A DNA stretch of 64,000 nucleotides from NCEH01 sp043195195 (GCF_043195195.1 NZ_JBAFWT010000014.1:1-64000); one strand, 5' to 3'. Positions 8,553 through 17,485 are shown, counted from the stretch's first letter. The notes: generated from the sequence alone by a model not told the origin. Made by a program: numbers and translations.

Positions 8553-9419
8553 TCAGCGTTCGTTGAATTGCGGCGACCAGCGCAGGAGGCGCCGCTCCAC
8601 GCGCTCGGCGAGGGAGACCAGGCAGATCCCCGCCAGGCCCAATACGGTGATGGCGGCGAACATCTCGCTGGCGTTGAGGGTCGAGAGGGAGGAGACGATC
8701 AGGTAACCCATGCCCGTGGTCGTGCCGACGAACTCCGCGATGACCACGCCAACCAGTGAGAAGGAGATGGCGTTGGGCAACGCGGCGAAGGTCCAGGCAA
8801 GTGCGCTCGGAACCCGCACGCTCCAGAGGATCTGGCGCGATGAGGCGCCAAGGGTCCGACAGAACTGGAGGATGTGGGTCTCCACCGATAGGGAGCCCTT
8901 GAAGGTGTTGAAGAAGATGAGGAAGAAGACCACGAACCAGACCGTGACCACCTTTGCCAGCAGCCCGAGCCCGAACATCATCGTGATCAGTGGCACCATG
9001 GCGATGCGGGGCAGGGAATTGCAGCAGACGATGAAGGGGTTCAGCGTCCGGGCGAGGATGGGATTCTGACTGAGGACGAGGCCGGCGGCGAAGCCGGTCA
9101 CGCCAGCTACCGCGAGGCCCAGCAGCGTTGCGCCAAGGGTCGAGGCGAGGTGCGGGAGCAGGAAGCCGGCCTGGGCGCCGAAGGTCCACGACCATAATTG
9201 CTCTGCGATGAGCGACGGGCGGCTGATGAAGAACGGATCGAGGAAGGTGTTTTTGATCAGATAAGGCACCCGCGTCAGCCCCTCCCACAGGCCGAGGAAG
9301 ATGGCGAGGAGCGCGAGCTGGTAGAGCCGAACGCGCGTGGTTTCGCTGAACCGCGGGCCCTGGTGCGGGCGGGCGGGGTGCTCGAGTTGCGCATTGACGC
9401 TGTTCACGACGCGACTCAT
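8553..9419 (-). CDS. ABC transporter permease, SsuC/TauC type
   Basis: The 288-residue membrane protein has about six hydrophobic helices and the permease loop (CRTLGASSRQILWSVRVPSA) of the nitrate/sulfonate/taurine/pyrimidine ABC importer family. The ATG at 9419 overlaps the stop of the ATPase gene (ATGA). The frame could start further upstream, but the extra residues are non-hydrophobic and come from inside the ATPase gene. With the ATPase and periplasmic protein it makes a complete importer. Confidence 0.92.
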   Translation of the reverse strand: MSRVVNSVNAQLEHPARPHQGPRFSETTRVRLYQLALLAIFLGLWEGLTRVPYLIKNTFLDPFFISRPSLIAEQLWSWTFGAQAGFLLPHLASTLGATLLGLAVAGVTGFAAGLVLSQNPILARTLNPFIVCCNSLPRIAMVPLITMMFGLGLLAKVVTVWFVVFFLIFFNTFKGSLSVETHILQFCRTLGASSRQILWSVRVPSALAWTFAALPNAISFSLVGVVIAEFVGTTTGMGYLIVSSLSTLNASEMFAAITVLGLAGICLVSLAERVERRLLRWSPQFNER

Positions 9420-10231
9420 GCTGCGGCTCCGATCACGCCCTGCGGGCCGTCCGGCGTGCGTTGGTATTCGCGCCCGAGCACTGCCCATAAGGCCTTGAGG
9501 TGCTGGCTGAAGGCGTCCGTCTCGCGCACCGTGTAGGGATCGCGGGGATGGGGAATGTCGATGCGGTGGTCGAGCAGAACCCGGCTGGGCGGTCCCGACA
9601 GTACGATCACCCGATCCGCGAGGGCCACCGCCTCGTCGAGGTCGTGGGTCACCATGACGATGGTCTGGTTCAATTGGCGCCAGATCTCGTGCAGCTCGCG
9701 ATGCAGATTAATCTTGGTGTGGGAATCGAGCGCGCCGAACGGTTCGTCCAGCAGCAGCACGCGGGGATCGCAGGCAAGGGTCATCAACAGCGCCGTGCGC
9801 TGCCGCATGCCGCCCGAGATCTGGTAGGGGTAATAGTGCGCGTAGGGTTCGAGCTTGGCGAGCTTGAGCAGGCTCTTCACCTTTGCCGCGATGCGGTCCG
9901 GCTGGAGGTGCGCGAAGCGCGGTCCGAGGCCGACATTCTGCTCCACTGTGAGCCAGGGCAGCACTGTGTCCTTCTGGAACAGATAGCCCAGCCCATGGGG
10001 GACGGACCCCGGCAGCACAGGCATGCCGTCGACCGTGATCGTCCCGGCGGTTGCCGGCTGGAAGCCGGCGACCATATTCAGCAAGGTGCTCTTTCCGCAG
10101 CCGGAGGGACCCACGAGGCACACGAACTCTCCCTGCGCGACATCGAGCGATACGCTGCCGATTGCGGTGTGCCGGGTGCTCTTGGAACTGTAGGTCTTGC
10201 CGACCGCGTCCAGGCGGATCATGACCCGCAT
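9416..10231 (-). CDS. ABC transporter ATP-binding protein, SsuB/TauB type
   Basis: The 271-residue ATPase has Walker A GPSGCGKSTL, signature ISGGMRQR, Walker B VLLLDEPFGALD and the H-loop VTHDLDEA, typical of the SsuB/NrtD/TauB group. It energises the importer encoded on both sides. The stop codon of the binding-protein gene overlaps the ATG at 10231 by one base (TGATG). A second in-frame ATG lies at 10222. Confidence 0.94.
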   Translation of the reverse strand: MRVMIRLDAVGKTYSSKSTRHTAIGSVSLDVAQGEFVCLVGPSGCGKSTLLNMVAGFQPATAGTITVDGMPVLPGSVPHGLGYLFQKDTVLPWLTVEQNVGLGPRFAHLQPDRIAAKVKSLLKLAKLEPYAHYYPYQISGGMRQRTALLMTLACDPRVLLLDEPFGALDSHTKINLHRELHEIWRQLNQTIVMVTHDLDEAVALADRVIVLSGPPSRVLLDHRIDIPHPRDPYTVRETDAFSQHLKALWAVLGREYQRTPDGPQGVIGAAA

Positions 10232-11271
10232 CACGCTTTCCCCCGCGCCTTGAGGACGAAGGAATTGTCCACTTGGTCCGCGAACTTCGCGCGAGCCGCA
10301 AGATCCGCGGAGGGATACATCCGGCCTTCGCCCATCAAGGTCATAAGGTCGGCGTAGGCTTCCGGGGTGTAGGTGTTTTCGAAGTTCCACGTGGTCTTGA
10401 ACTTCTTCGCCGCCTCGACGAGGGCGGGCAGCGGGGTCGTGGGCAGAAAGCCGGACTTCACCAGTTCCGCGATTTCCTCCGGGGCCGCGGCCTTCACATA
10501 GTCCGTGCCCTTCACGAGGCCGTTCACCAGCATCTGCACTTCGGCGCGCTTCTCTTCGAGAACGTCTTTGAGCACATAGACGCCCACGCCCGGCAGGTCG
10601 CCCTTGAAGGCGGCGTTCCACTCGGCGCTGTCGTAGGCCCGGAAGATCGGCACGCCCCAGCCCTCCGCTTCCGCCGCATCCAGCATGGAGAACGAGGCGA
10701 TGCAGCCGTCGACCGATCCGGCCTTCACGGCGCCGAGCATGGTGGTGAAGTCGCCCAGGGGGCGGAAGTCCACCTTGCCCTTCAAGCCCGCGGCCTCGGT
10801 GATGGCGACGCCGAGAAGCCATGTCAGCGCCTGGGGTTGCGTGACGCCGATCTTCTTGCCGGCGAGATCCTTGACGCTCCGCACGCCCGCCTCGTAGGCC
10901 GTTTTGCTGACCAGGATGTTGGCCAGTGCCGGCCGACGCTCGAACGAGCACACGAGGACGGATGGCTTGCCGGCCATGGTCAGGGCGACAGCGTCGCTGG
11001 ATCCCGTGCACGCGGCGAACACCTGCCCGGCCGAGAGCATCTGCTTGGTCCGCGGGCCGCTCTGGGAGTTCAGATGTTCCACATCCAGGCCGGCTTCGGC
11101 AAAATAGCCCTTCTTCAGGGCGGCGTAGATGAAGGCGTAGCTGACATCCAGGCTCGCGACACCGAATGTGACGGACGCAGCGGCGTAAAGCTGGCGCGGG
11201 AGAAGGGAAACACCGGCGCCGAGGGCGGCGACGCTGAGGAGATGGCGGCGTGTGATGGATCTGTCGGCCAT
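10231..11271 (-). CDS. Periplasmic substrate-binding protein, NMT1/SsuA type
   Basis: This 346-residue protein is the binding component of the ABC importer. The N-terminus (SITRRHLLSVAALGAGVSLL, then an AxA-like site near QLYAAA) looks like a Tat signal with a twin arginine. The mature part has FIYAALKKGYFAEAGLDVE and KKIGVTQPQALTW, typical of the NMT1/SsuA family that binds sulfonates, thiamine precursors, pyrimidines or aromatic acids. It is the first gene of the minus-strand cluster, so the promoter should lie in 11272-11574. The substrate is unknown. Confidence 0.9.
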   Translation of the reverse strand: MADRSITRRHLLSVAALGAGVSLLPRQLYAAASVTFGVASLDVSYAFIYAALKKGYFAEAGLDVEHLNSQSGPRTKQMLSAGQVFAACTGSSDAVALTMAGKPSVLVCSFERRPALANILVSKTAYEAGVRSVKDLAGKKIGVTQPQALTWLLGVAITEAAGLKGKVDFRPLGDFTTMLGAVKAGSVDGCIASFSMLDAAEAEGWGVPIFRAYDSAEWNAAFKGDLPGVGVYVLKDVLEEKRAEVQMLVNGLVKGTDYVKAAAPEEIAELVKSGFLPTTPLPALVEAAKKFKTTWNFENTYTPEAYADLMTLMGEGRMYPSADLAARAKFADQVDNSFVLKARGKA

Positions 11272-11574
11272 GATGGTCCCCTCTGTTATTTCGACCCGGT
11301 CAGCTGCGAGCCACTCGCAAAGTCAAACAAGTTTACCCCTGGAAATCAATAGCCGCAAAATGATGCATATCGAGCAGATGCACAAAACTGCGGCACGAGG
11401 CAGCCTATTGCCGCGCCGATGATCAGGATTTTTCGCGTTTGCACATCTTGCGAGAAATCCCCGGCGCAAATTTCCGCAGACCATCGTGTTTCCCAGTGGA
11501 AAAATTTTTCCGGCCCGCTTATCCATTGCCGCCTTGGCCGGGCACCGGCGCGCAATGCGGCAGGGAGACGAGTG
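11272..11574. other. 303-bp divergent control region of the catabolic cluster and its XRE-cupin regulator
   Basis: This is the only AT-richer stretch of the neighbourhood. It contains the inverted repeat TGCAT-N9-ATGCA at 11364-11382 and a looser dyad around 11425-11455 (TTTTTCGCG against TTGCGAGAAA). TTGACT on the minus strand at 11326-11321 could be a -35 element, but no matching -10 is obvious. The AGGGAGA ribosome binding site of the regulator lies at its right end. Confidence 0.45.
11364..11382. promoter_or_regulatory. Candidate operator, TGCAT-N9-ATGCA
   Basis: This is a short inverted repeat between the divergent ABC operon and XRE-cupin genes. The position suits a local regulator, but 5-bp arms can occur by chance. 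Confidence 0.3.
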
Positions 11575-12168
11575 GTGCTGGATGTCAGCCGGGCGGATCG
11601 CCTTGGCCCCAATCTGCGGGAATTGCGCCTCGCGCGCGGCTTCACGCTGGACCATCTCGCGGGCCTGAGCCGGTTGACCCGAGGGTATCTGTCCCTGGTC
11701 GAGCGCGGGCTGAAGACGCCCTCCGTCACCGCGCTGCTGCGCCTGGCGGATGCGCTCGGCGTCAACATCGCCCAGTTGTTCGATCCCAACGCCGACCTGG
11801 CGCCGCGTTATACGCTGCATCGTTCCGGCGAGGGCCCGGCGACCCACATGGATGGTGCGTTCGGTCTCGTGCCGCTGGCGGCGGGCCGGGCGCGCAAGAT
11901 GATGGAGCCCTTCCTCATGACGCCGTCCACCGTGCCGTTGCAGAAGGCCAGCCCGCGCTGGGAGCATGGCGGCGAGGAGATGCTGTTCGTCGTCAGCGGT
12001 CGCATCGCGGTCAAGCTGGGGGCGGACGAATTGACCATGGAAAAAGGCGATTGCCTTTATTTCTCCGGCGAGATCAAGCATGAGGTGCGCAGCCTTGGCC
12101 GGCAGAAGGCCGAGGTGCTGGTGGTCATCGCGCTGCCCCTCGACGGCCCGGCCTCGCGCGCGTCCTGA
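11575..12168 (+). CDS. XRE-family regulator with C-terminal cupin sensor domain
   Basis: The 197-residue product has an N-terminal helix-turn-helix (LGPNLRELRLARGFTLDHLA, then RGYLSLVERGLKTPSV) and a C-terminal cupin (WEHGGEEMLFVVSGRIAVKL, then GDCLYFSGEIKHEVRSLG). This PuuR-like architecture usually senses a small substrate and controls the divergent catabolic genes. Two in-frame GTG codons lie at 11572 and 11575; the second is better spaced from AGGGAGA at 11562-11568. The frame is open further upstream without homology. It probably regulates the divergent ABC/isomerase/MOSC cluster. Confidence 0.87.
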   Translation: MLDVSRADRLGPNLRELRLARGFTLDHLAGLSRLTRGYLSLVERGLKTPSVTALLRLADALGVNIAQLFDPNADLAPRYTLHRSGEGPATHMDGAFGLVPLAAGRARKMMEPFLMTPSTVPLQKASPRWEHGGEEMLFVVSGRIAVKLGADELTMEKGDCLYFSGEIKHEVRSLGRQKAEVLVVIALPLDGPASRAS

Positions 12169-12213
12169 GGCTGCCGGCGGGGTCCGCAGCCCTTGCCAGG
12201 CCCTGGATGGTTC

Positions 12214-13734
12214 ATGTCGCTTCTCGCCCGCACCTCCACCGTGACCGCCGCGACGCTCGGTTCGCGCGTGATGGGTTTTGCCCGCGATGCCGGCACCGCC
12301 GCCGTGCTCGGCGCGGGGCCGGCGGCGGATGCGCTGATGGCGGCCCTGTCACTGCCCCTTTTGGCGCGGCGCCTGCTGGCGGAGGGGGCGTTCAATGCCG
12401 CCTTCCTGCCCGGCCTCGCAGCGGCCCGCGAACGCGGCGGGGATGCGGCCGGGCGCGCCCTGTCCCGCGCGGTGCTGATCCTTCTTGTCCTTGCCCTGAT
12501 CGTGCTGGCCGGGCTCGGCGCCTTGTTCATGCCGGCGCTGATCGCGCTGCTCGCGCCGGGCTTCGCGTTGGGCGGCGACCGGGCGGACCTTGCGGTCACC
12601 TGCGGCCGCGTGGCGCTGCTCTACCTGCCGCTCGCCGCCGCTGCGGCGGTTTTCGGCGGCTTGGCCAATGCGGGGCACCGCGTATTCCTGCCCGCCCTCG
12701 CGCCGGGGCTCGCCAATGCCGTGGTGCTGACGGTGATCCTGTTTCTCGTCCTGCATGGCGAAGTGGCCACCGATACCGCAGCCTTCCTCGTCGCCTGCGC
12801 ACAGGTGGCCGCCGGCGTCGCCCAGCTTGCGCTGATGATCATCGCCAGCCGCGGCACCACGGGCGCGCCGACACCCACCGGGCCCGGCAGCGATTGGCGC
12901 GGTGCCCGTGCAGTGCTGCGCGCCTGCGCGCCCGCGCTGTTGTTTGCTGGTCTCTCCCAGTTCCGCCTGCTGATCGCGGCGGCCACCGTCTCCGCACTGC
13001 CGGGAGCGGTGGCGGCGTTGAATTATGCCCAGCGCCTGGTGGATCTGCCGCTCGGCCTCGTGGGCGCCAGCGCCGGGGCGGTTCTGGTGCCGCTGCTGGC
13101 GGCGGGCGGGGGCGGGCGGGGGCGGCACGCCAGCGGCGCGAGCCTGGCCGCGCTCGCGCTGGCCCTGCCGGCGGGCACCGGGCTCGCCGTGCTGGCAGGT
13201 CCCATCGTCACCGTGCTCTACCAGCGCGGCAGCTTCGATGCTCAGGATGCGCACCTGACCGCGCTGCTCTTGACCGCGCTTGCCTTTTCCCTGCCGGCGC
13301 AGGGACTTGAGCGCGTACTGTCGGCGACCGCCCTGACCCACGGCATGACGCGGACGGTGGAGCGGGTCGGCCTCGCCTCGCTGCTGGCCTGCCTGCTGGT
13401 CTGCGCCGGCCTCAGCGTGCTGTTCGGCCCGGCGGGGGCGGCCAGTGGGGTCGCGGTATCCGCAATGCTGAGCGCGCTGGTGATCGGCGGCCTCCTGGTC
13501 CGGGCCGGGCACCTGCACTTTGACGGCGTGCTCGGGCGCAGCCTCGCCGGGTTATTGGGGGGATGCGCGCTGATGGCGCTGGTGGTCTTGGGGCTCGCCG
13601 CGCTCTGGCAAGAGCCCGCCGCCGGCACCTTCGCCGCTTTGGCCCGGCTGGCGGTGCTGGTGGGGGCGGGGGTGGTGACCTATGGCGCGGTGGCGCTTCT
13701 GGTGCGGCGCGGCCTGCGGCGCGCGGGGGCCTGA
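12214..13734 (+). CDS. murJ: Lipid II flippase MurJ
   Basis: The 506-residue protein has about 14 hydrophobic segments and the MurJ/MviN opening (SLLARTSTVTAATLGSRVMG, then RRLLAEGAFNAAFLPG). It moves the peptidoglycan precursor lipid II across the inner membrane. Family landmarks ALNYAQRLVDLPLGLVG and TVLYQRGSFDAQD are present. ATG 12214 is chosen over an in-frame TTG at 12193 because the family sequence begins MSLL. It precedes, on the same strand, the hydrolase and trpS genes. Confidence 0.93.
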   Translation: MSLLARTSTVTAATLGSRVMGFARDAGTAAVLGAGPAADALMAALSLPLLARRLLAEGAFNAAFLPGLAAARERGGDAAGRALSRAVLILLVLALIVLAGLGALFMPALIALLAPGFALGGDRADLAVTCGRVALLYLPLAAAAAVFGGLANAGHRVFLPALAPGLANAVVLTVILFLVLHGEVATDTAAFLVACAQVAAGVAQLALMIIASRGTTGAPTPTGPGSDWRGARAVLRACAPALLFAGLSQFRLLIAAATVSALPGAVAALNYAQRLVDLPLGLVGASAGAVLVPLLAAGGGGRGRHASGASLAALALALPAGTGLAVLAGPIVTVLYQRGSFDAQDAHLTALLLTALAFSLPAQGLERVLSATALTHGMTRTVERVGLASLLACLLVCAGLSVLFGPAGAASGVAVSAMLSALVIGGLLVRAGHLHFDGVLGRSLAGLLGGCALMALVVLGLAALWQEPAAGTFAALARLAVLVGAGVVTYGAVALLVRRGLRRAGA

Positions 13735-13826
13735 ACGCCGCTCCCGCGTCGCTGTGCCGTGCCTCAGGGTCTTCCATGCTTCATGGTCTTGCCCCTAGGC
13801 TGCGCGCGCCCCGAAGGAGTGTTCCC

Positions 13827-14711
13827 ATGGCCGAACCCGTTCCTGCCTGCGTACCCTGCCGCTTCTTCGCCTATCCCTCGGCGGATGGCCTTGCCTTGTT
13901 CGGCCGCGACTGGGGCGCGCCCGGCGATGATCTGCCCGTGGTGTGCCTGCCCGGGGTGACGCGCAATTCCCGCGATTTTGAAGCTTTGGCGCAGGCGCTG
14001 GTGGCGCGGGGACGGCGCGTGATCGGGCTGGATTTCCGGGGGCGGGGCGGCTCGGCTTTCGGGCCGGTGGCCACCTACACGCCGGTGCAGGAGGCGGGTG
14101 ACACCATCGCCGCGCTGGCGGCGCTCGATATCGCGCGGGCCATATTCGTCGGCACCTCGCGTGGCGGGCTGGTGATGATGGTGCTTTCCCAAGCGCGGCC
14201 CGACCTGATGGCTGCGGCGGTGCTCAATGACATCGGCCCGGTGATCGAGAAGGCCGGCCTTGCCCGCATCTCCGGCTATGTGGGCGTCGCCGCCCTCTCC
14301 GATTGGCCGACCTTGATCGCCGGCCTGAAGGCAAGCCAGGGCTTCCTGTTCCCGAGCCTGGACGATGCCGGCTGGGAGCGGTTTGCCCGGCAGATTTATC
14401 GCGATGATGCCGGCGTGCCCTACCTCGCCTATGATCCGGCGCTCTCGGAAGCGTTCAAGGCCTTCGATCCCAACGCGGTGCTGCCGGACATGTGGCCCGG
14501 GTTCGAGGCCATGAAGGATATCCCCGTCATGGTGGTGCACGGCGCGCTGTCCGACATTCTCAGCGTCGACACGGTGGCGCAGATGGCCGCGCGCCATCCC
14601 GGCCTGACCGTCCACACCGTGCAGGATGAGGGCCATGCCCCGCTGCTGTGGGATGCGGCGACGCAGGACGCCATCGGCGCCTTCATCGACGCGGCAAATC
14701 CGCCCCGCTGA
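13827..14711 (+). CDS. Alpha/beta-fold hydrolase
   Basis: The 294-residue protein is an alpha/beta hydrolase with the nucleophile elbow GTSRGG (Ser111), an oxyanion-hole segment CLPGVTRNSRDFE, and the late histidine in DEGHAPLLWD. GLDFRGRGGSAFG fits the family. The substrate is not evident. ATG 13827 follows GAAGGAGT. The frame is open upstream through the murJ 3' end, but that part has no homology. It lies between murJ and trpS on the same strand. Confidence 0.9.
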   Translation: MAEPVPACVPCRFFAYPSADGLALFGRDWGAPGDDLPVVCLPGVTRNSRDFEALAQALVARGRRVIGLDFRGRGGSAFGPVATYTPVQEAGDTIAALAALDIARAIFVGTSRGGLVMMVLSQARPDLMAAAVLNDIGPVIEKAGLARISGYVGVAALSDWPTLIAGLKASQGFLFPSLDDAGWERFARQIYRDDAGVPYLAYDPALSEAFKAFDPNAVLPDMWPGFEAMKDIPVMVVHGALSDILSVDTVAQMAARHPGLTVHTVQDEGHAPLLWDAATQDAIGAFIDAANPPR

Positions 14712-14719
14712 GGCGCTTT

Positions 14720-14736
14720 CCCCGCGCGGCGCGGGG
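14720..14736. other. GC-rich hairpin after the hydrolase gene
   Basis: A 7-bp perfect stem (CCCCGCG/CGCGGGG) with a 3-base loop starts 9 bp after the hydrolase stop. No T-run follows, so it is not a standard intrinsic terminator; it may stabilise the 3' end. Confidence 0.4.
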
Positions 14737-14873
14737 TGTGCCCCCCGGGTAGCTTGCGCCGAGCGGCGGCGGGTGGCATGAGGCGCGCTTCGTCTTCGCG
14801 CGCGACCGTCCGGCCGCTGCGCTGTCATGTCTGACGGCGGTGCCTCGTGCACGCCGGTCTTCGGGAGGTCGCC

Positions 14874-15911
14874 ATGGCGGCGGTCGCGGAACGCGTCTTT
14901 TCCGGTGTGCAGCCCACCGGCAACCTGCATCTGGGCAATTATCTCGGCGCCATCAAGCGCTTCGTCGCCCTGCAGGACAGCCACGACTGCATCTATTGCG
15001 TGGTCGATCTTCACGCCATCACCGTGTGGCAGGATCCTGAAGAGCTGAAGCGCCACACGCGCGAGGTCACCGCCGCGTTCATCGCCTGCGGCATCGACCC
15101 CAAGCGCCATGTGGTGTTCAACCAGAGCCAGGTGTCCGGTCATGCGGAACTGGCCTGGATCTTCAATTGCGTCGCCCGCATGGGCTGGCTCAACCGCATG
15201 ACCCAGTTCAAGGAAAAGGCCGGCAAGGACCGCGAGAACGTCTCGGTGGGCCTGTTCGCCTATCCCGATCTGATGGCCGCCGACATCCTGCTCTACAAGG
15301 CCACCCACGTGCCGGTCGGCGAAGACCAGAAGCAGCATCTGGAGCTCACCCGCGACATCGCCCAGAAGTTCAACGTGGATTTCGCCGCCTCGATTGCCGC
15401 CAACGGCCATGGCGAGGGCTATTTCCCGCTGACCGAGCCGCTGATCGCCGGCCCCGCCACCCGCGTGATGAGCCTGCGCGACGGGTCCAAGAAGATGTCC
15501 AAGTCCGACCCGTCGGACTTCTCCCGCATCAATCTGACCGACGACAAGGATGCCATTGCCGGCAAGGTCCGCAGGGCCAAGACCGACCCCGAGCCGCTGC
15601 CGTCCGAGGAAGCCGGCCTCAAGGCGCGTGCGGAGGCGGATAATCTGGTCGGCATCTATGCCGCGCTCTCGGACGGGACCAAGCAGGGCGTGCTGGATGA
15701 ATATGGCGGCGGCCAGTTCTCCGCCTTCAAGGCGGCGCTGGTGGATCTGGCGGTGGACAAGCTCGGCCCCATCGCCGGGGAGATGCAGCGCCTGATGGCC
15801 GATACCAGCGCGATCGACGCCATTCTCACCGACGGCGCGGCCCGCGCGCGGGTGATCGCCGATGAGACCATCCGCGACGTGAAGGATATCGTCGGGATGG
15901 TGCGGGGCTGA
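14874..15911 (+). CDS. trpS: Tryptophanyl-tRNA synthetase
   Basis: The 345-residue class I synthetase charges tRNA-Trp. It shows the HIGH-like motif TGNLHLGNYLGA near residues 15-26 and KKMSKSD near residue 206, and the specificity region FAYPDLMAADILLY. The product length is typical. ATG 14874 follows GGGAGG; the extra nine codons upstream are not family-like. Confidence 0.97.
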   Translation: MAAVAERVFSGVQPTGNLHLGNYLGAIKRFVALQDSHDCIYCVVDLHAITVWQDPEELKRHTREVTAAFIACGIDPKRHVVFNQSQVSGHAELAWIFNCVARMGWLNRMTQFKEKAGKDRENVSVGLFAYPDLMAADILLYKATHVPVGEDQKQHLELTRDIAQKFNVDFAASIAANGHGEGYFPLTEPLIAGPATRVMSLRDGSKKMSKSDPSDFSRINLTDDKDAIAGKVRRAKTDPEPLPSEEAGLKARAEADNLVGIYAALSDGTKQGVLDEYGGGQFSAFKAALVDLAVDKLGPIAGEMQRLMADTSAIDAILTDGAARARVIADETIRDVKDIVGMVRG

Positions 15912-16218
15912 TTTCCGCGAAGGAGCGCCTTATACCGCTTGTCCCGGACCAGCGACGGCATAGCCGGAGCGCCGATCCGGGACCCAGCACAGGAGCCCTG
16001 CGCAGCAGGCGAAGCGACTGTGCTTTCGCAAAGGCGCCTTCGGCGGCGTCATGTGCTGGGTCCCGGCTCGCGGTCTGCGCCGGCAGGTCGGCGTTCCACT
16101 TGGCCGGGACATTTGCCGGGACGCGCGCGCCGGGGCACCGCTGCGCCGGCGAAGATCCCTCGCCTTGCCGCTGCCGCCGCACTGGCGTAAGCCTCTCCTC
16201 CTGCCAGAGGAGGCCCCC
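15912..16218. other. 307-bp intergenic region between trpS and ubiG with a long dyad
   Basis: No gene is seen. The region contains a perfect 14-bp inverted repeat described separately, further GC-rich stretches, and the ubiG ribosome binding site (AGAGGAGG) at its right end. Confidence 0.6.
15977..16066. repeat. Intergenic dyad element with perfect 14-bp arms
   Basis: The arms CCGGGACCCAGCAC (15977-15990) and GTGCTGGGTCCCGG (16053-16066) are perfect reverse complements separated by 62 bp, and the inside contains smaller dyads. The look is that of a dispersed, mobile intergenic element of GC-rich alphaproteobacteria, not a terminator. Confidence 0.6.
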
Positions 16219-16974
16219 ATGCCGCAGGCCAGCACCCAAGCGAACCTGACCGTCGATCCCGCCGAGGTCGCCCGCTTCGAGGCGCTGGGCGAGGAATGGT
16301 GGGATCCCAAGGGCAAGATGGCGCCGCTGCACGCCATCAACCCGGTGCGGCTCGCCTTCCTGCGCGACGTGATGGTGCGCCATTTCGGCCATGACCCGCG
16401 CAGCCTGCGGCCGCTCAAGGGATTGCGCGTCCTTGATATCGGCTGCGGCGGCGGCCTCATCAGCGAACCCATGGCCCGCATGGGTGCCGAGATGACGGGT
16501 ATCGATCCCTCCACTGGCAATGTGGAGATCGCCAGCGCCCATGCGGCCCGCAGCGACCTTGCCATCGATTATCGCGCCGCAACCGCCGAGGAACTGGCGG
16601 ACGCGGGCGCGCGGTTCGATGTGGTGATGGCGCTGGAGGTGGTGGAGCACGTGGCCGACGTCGGCTTGTTCGTGCGGCGCGCCGTGGAGATGGTGGAGCC
16701 GAACGGCCTGTTCATCGGCTCGACGCTCAACCGCACCGGCAAGAGCTTCGCCCTCGCCATCGTCGGGGCGGAATATGTGCTGCGCTGGCTGCCGCGCGGC
16801 ACCCATCGCTGGGACAAGTTCGTGACGCCGCAGGAGTTCGAGGCCACCCTTGCCTCGGGCGGTTTTGCCATGCGGGAGCTTTGCGGCCTGAGCTTCGATC
16901 CGCTGCGCGGCACCTGGGCGCTCTCGGCGGATACGGACGTGAATTATTTCATCGTCGCGGGGCCGATGGGCTGA
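16219..16974 (+). CDS. ubiG: Ubiquinone biosynthesis O-methyltransferase
   Basis: UbiG performs both O-methylations of ubiquinone synthesis with S-adenosylmethionine. The 251-residue product has EEWWDPKGKMAPLHAINPVR, the SAM motif LDIGCGGGLISEPMARMGA and ALEVVEHVADV, all characteristic of UbiG. ATG 16219 follows AGAGGAGG with good spacing. It is convergent with the DUF1178 gene. Confidence 0.96.
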   Translation: MPQASTQANLTVDPAEVARFEALGEEWWDPKGKMAPLHAINPVRLAFLRDVMVRHFGHDPRSLRPLKGLRVLDIGCGGGLISEPMARMGAEMTGIDPSTGNVEIASAHAARSDLAIDYRAATAEELADAGARFDVVMALEVVEHVADVGLFVRRAVEMVEPNGLFIGSTLNRTGKSFALAIVGAEYVLRWLPRGTHRWDKFVTPQEFEATLASGGFAMRELCGLSFDPLRGTWALSADTDVNYFIVAGPMG

Positions 16975-17002
16975 ACCTCGGACTTCAGTCCTCAAATCCG
17001 GT

Positions 17003-17485
17003 TCAGTTGCGATCTTCCGGCAGGATGGGCAGGGGGAACACCTCCACCTCATCGTCCCGCAATGCCTTCACCTCGTCCGCGCTGGCTTCGCCATAGATCG
17101 AGCGATGCTCGATCTCGCCGCCATGCATCTTGCGCGCGAGATCGGCGAAATCCTCTCCGACATAATCGGCCTTGCTGGTGACGTGGTCGTGCAGTTCGCG
17201 CACCAGGCGGCGGAATTCGCGTTCCTGGTCCCCCATCAAGGCGACCGGGCTTCCGGTTGCCGGCGCCGCGGGTGTGGCCGGATCGGGGCTCGCGGCCGGC
17301 GCAGCCGTGGGTGCGCGGTCGGTGCGGGCGACCGACGGGGCCATGATGGCCTTGCCCACCTCCACGCTGCCGCAATGGGGGCAGGAGACCAGCCCGCGTC
17401 CGCGCTGGGCCTCATAGCTGTCGAAGGAGGGGAACCAGCTTTCGAAATCATGGTTCGCCGCGCACCGCAAGGTGTAACGGATCAC
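17003..17485 (-). CDS. DUF1178 family protein
   Basis: The 160-residue protein matches DUF1178: an N-terminal part with CAANHDFESWFPSFDSYEAQ and a zinc-ribbon-like pair CPHCGS, a low-complexity Ala/Pro linker at about residues 56-80, and a C-terminal region (FRRLVRELHDHVTSKADYVG). The function is unknown. It begins with GTG at 17485, overlapping the stop of the Nit-type amidase gene (GTGA), so the two are coupled. The same order occurs commonly in alphaproteobacteria. Confidence 0.88.
   Translation of the reverse strand: MIRYTLRCAANHDFESWFPSFDSYEAQRGRGLVSCPHCGSVEVGKAIMAPSVARTDRAPTAAPAASPDPATPAAPATGSPVALMGDQEREFRRLVRELHDHVTSKADYVGEDFADLARKMHGGEIEHRSIYGEASADEVKALRDDEVEVFPLPILPEDRN

Noticed and set aside
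14720..14736. Intrinsic terminator after the alpha/beta hydrolase gene
   Set aside because: The stem is strong but no T-run follows, so it is listed only as a hairpin.
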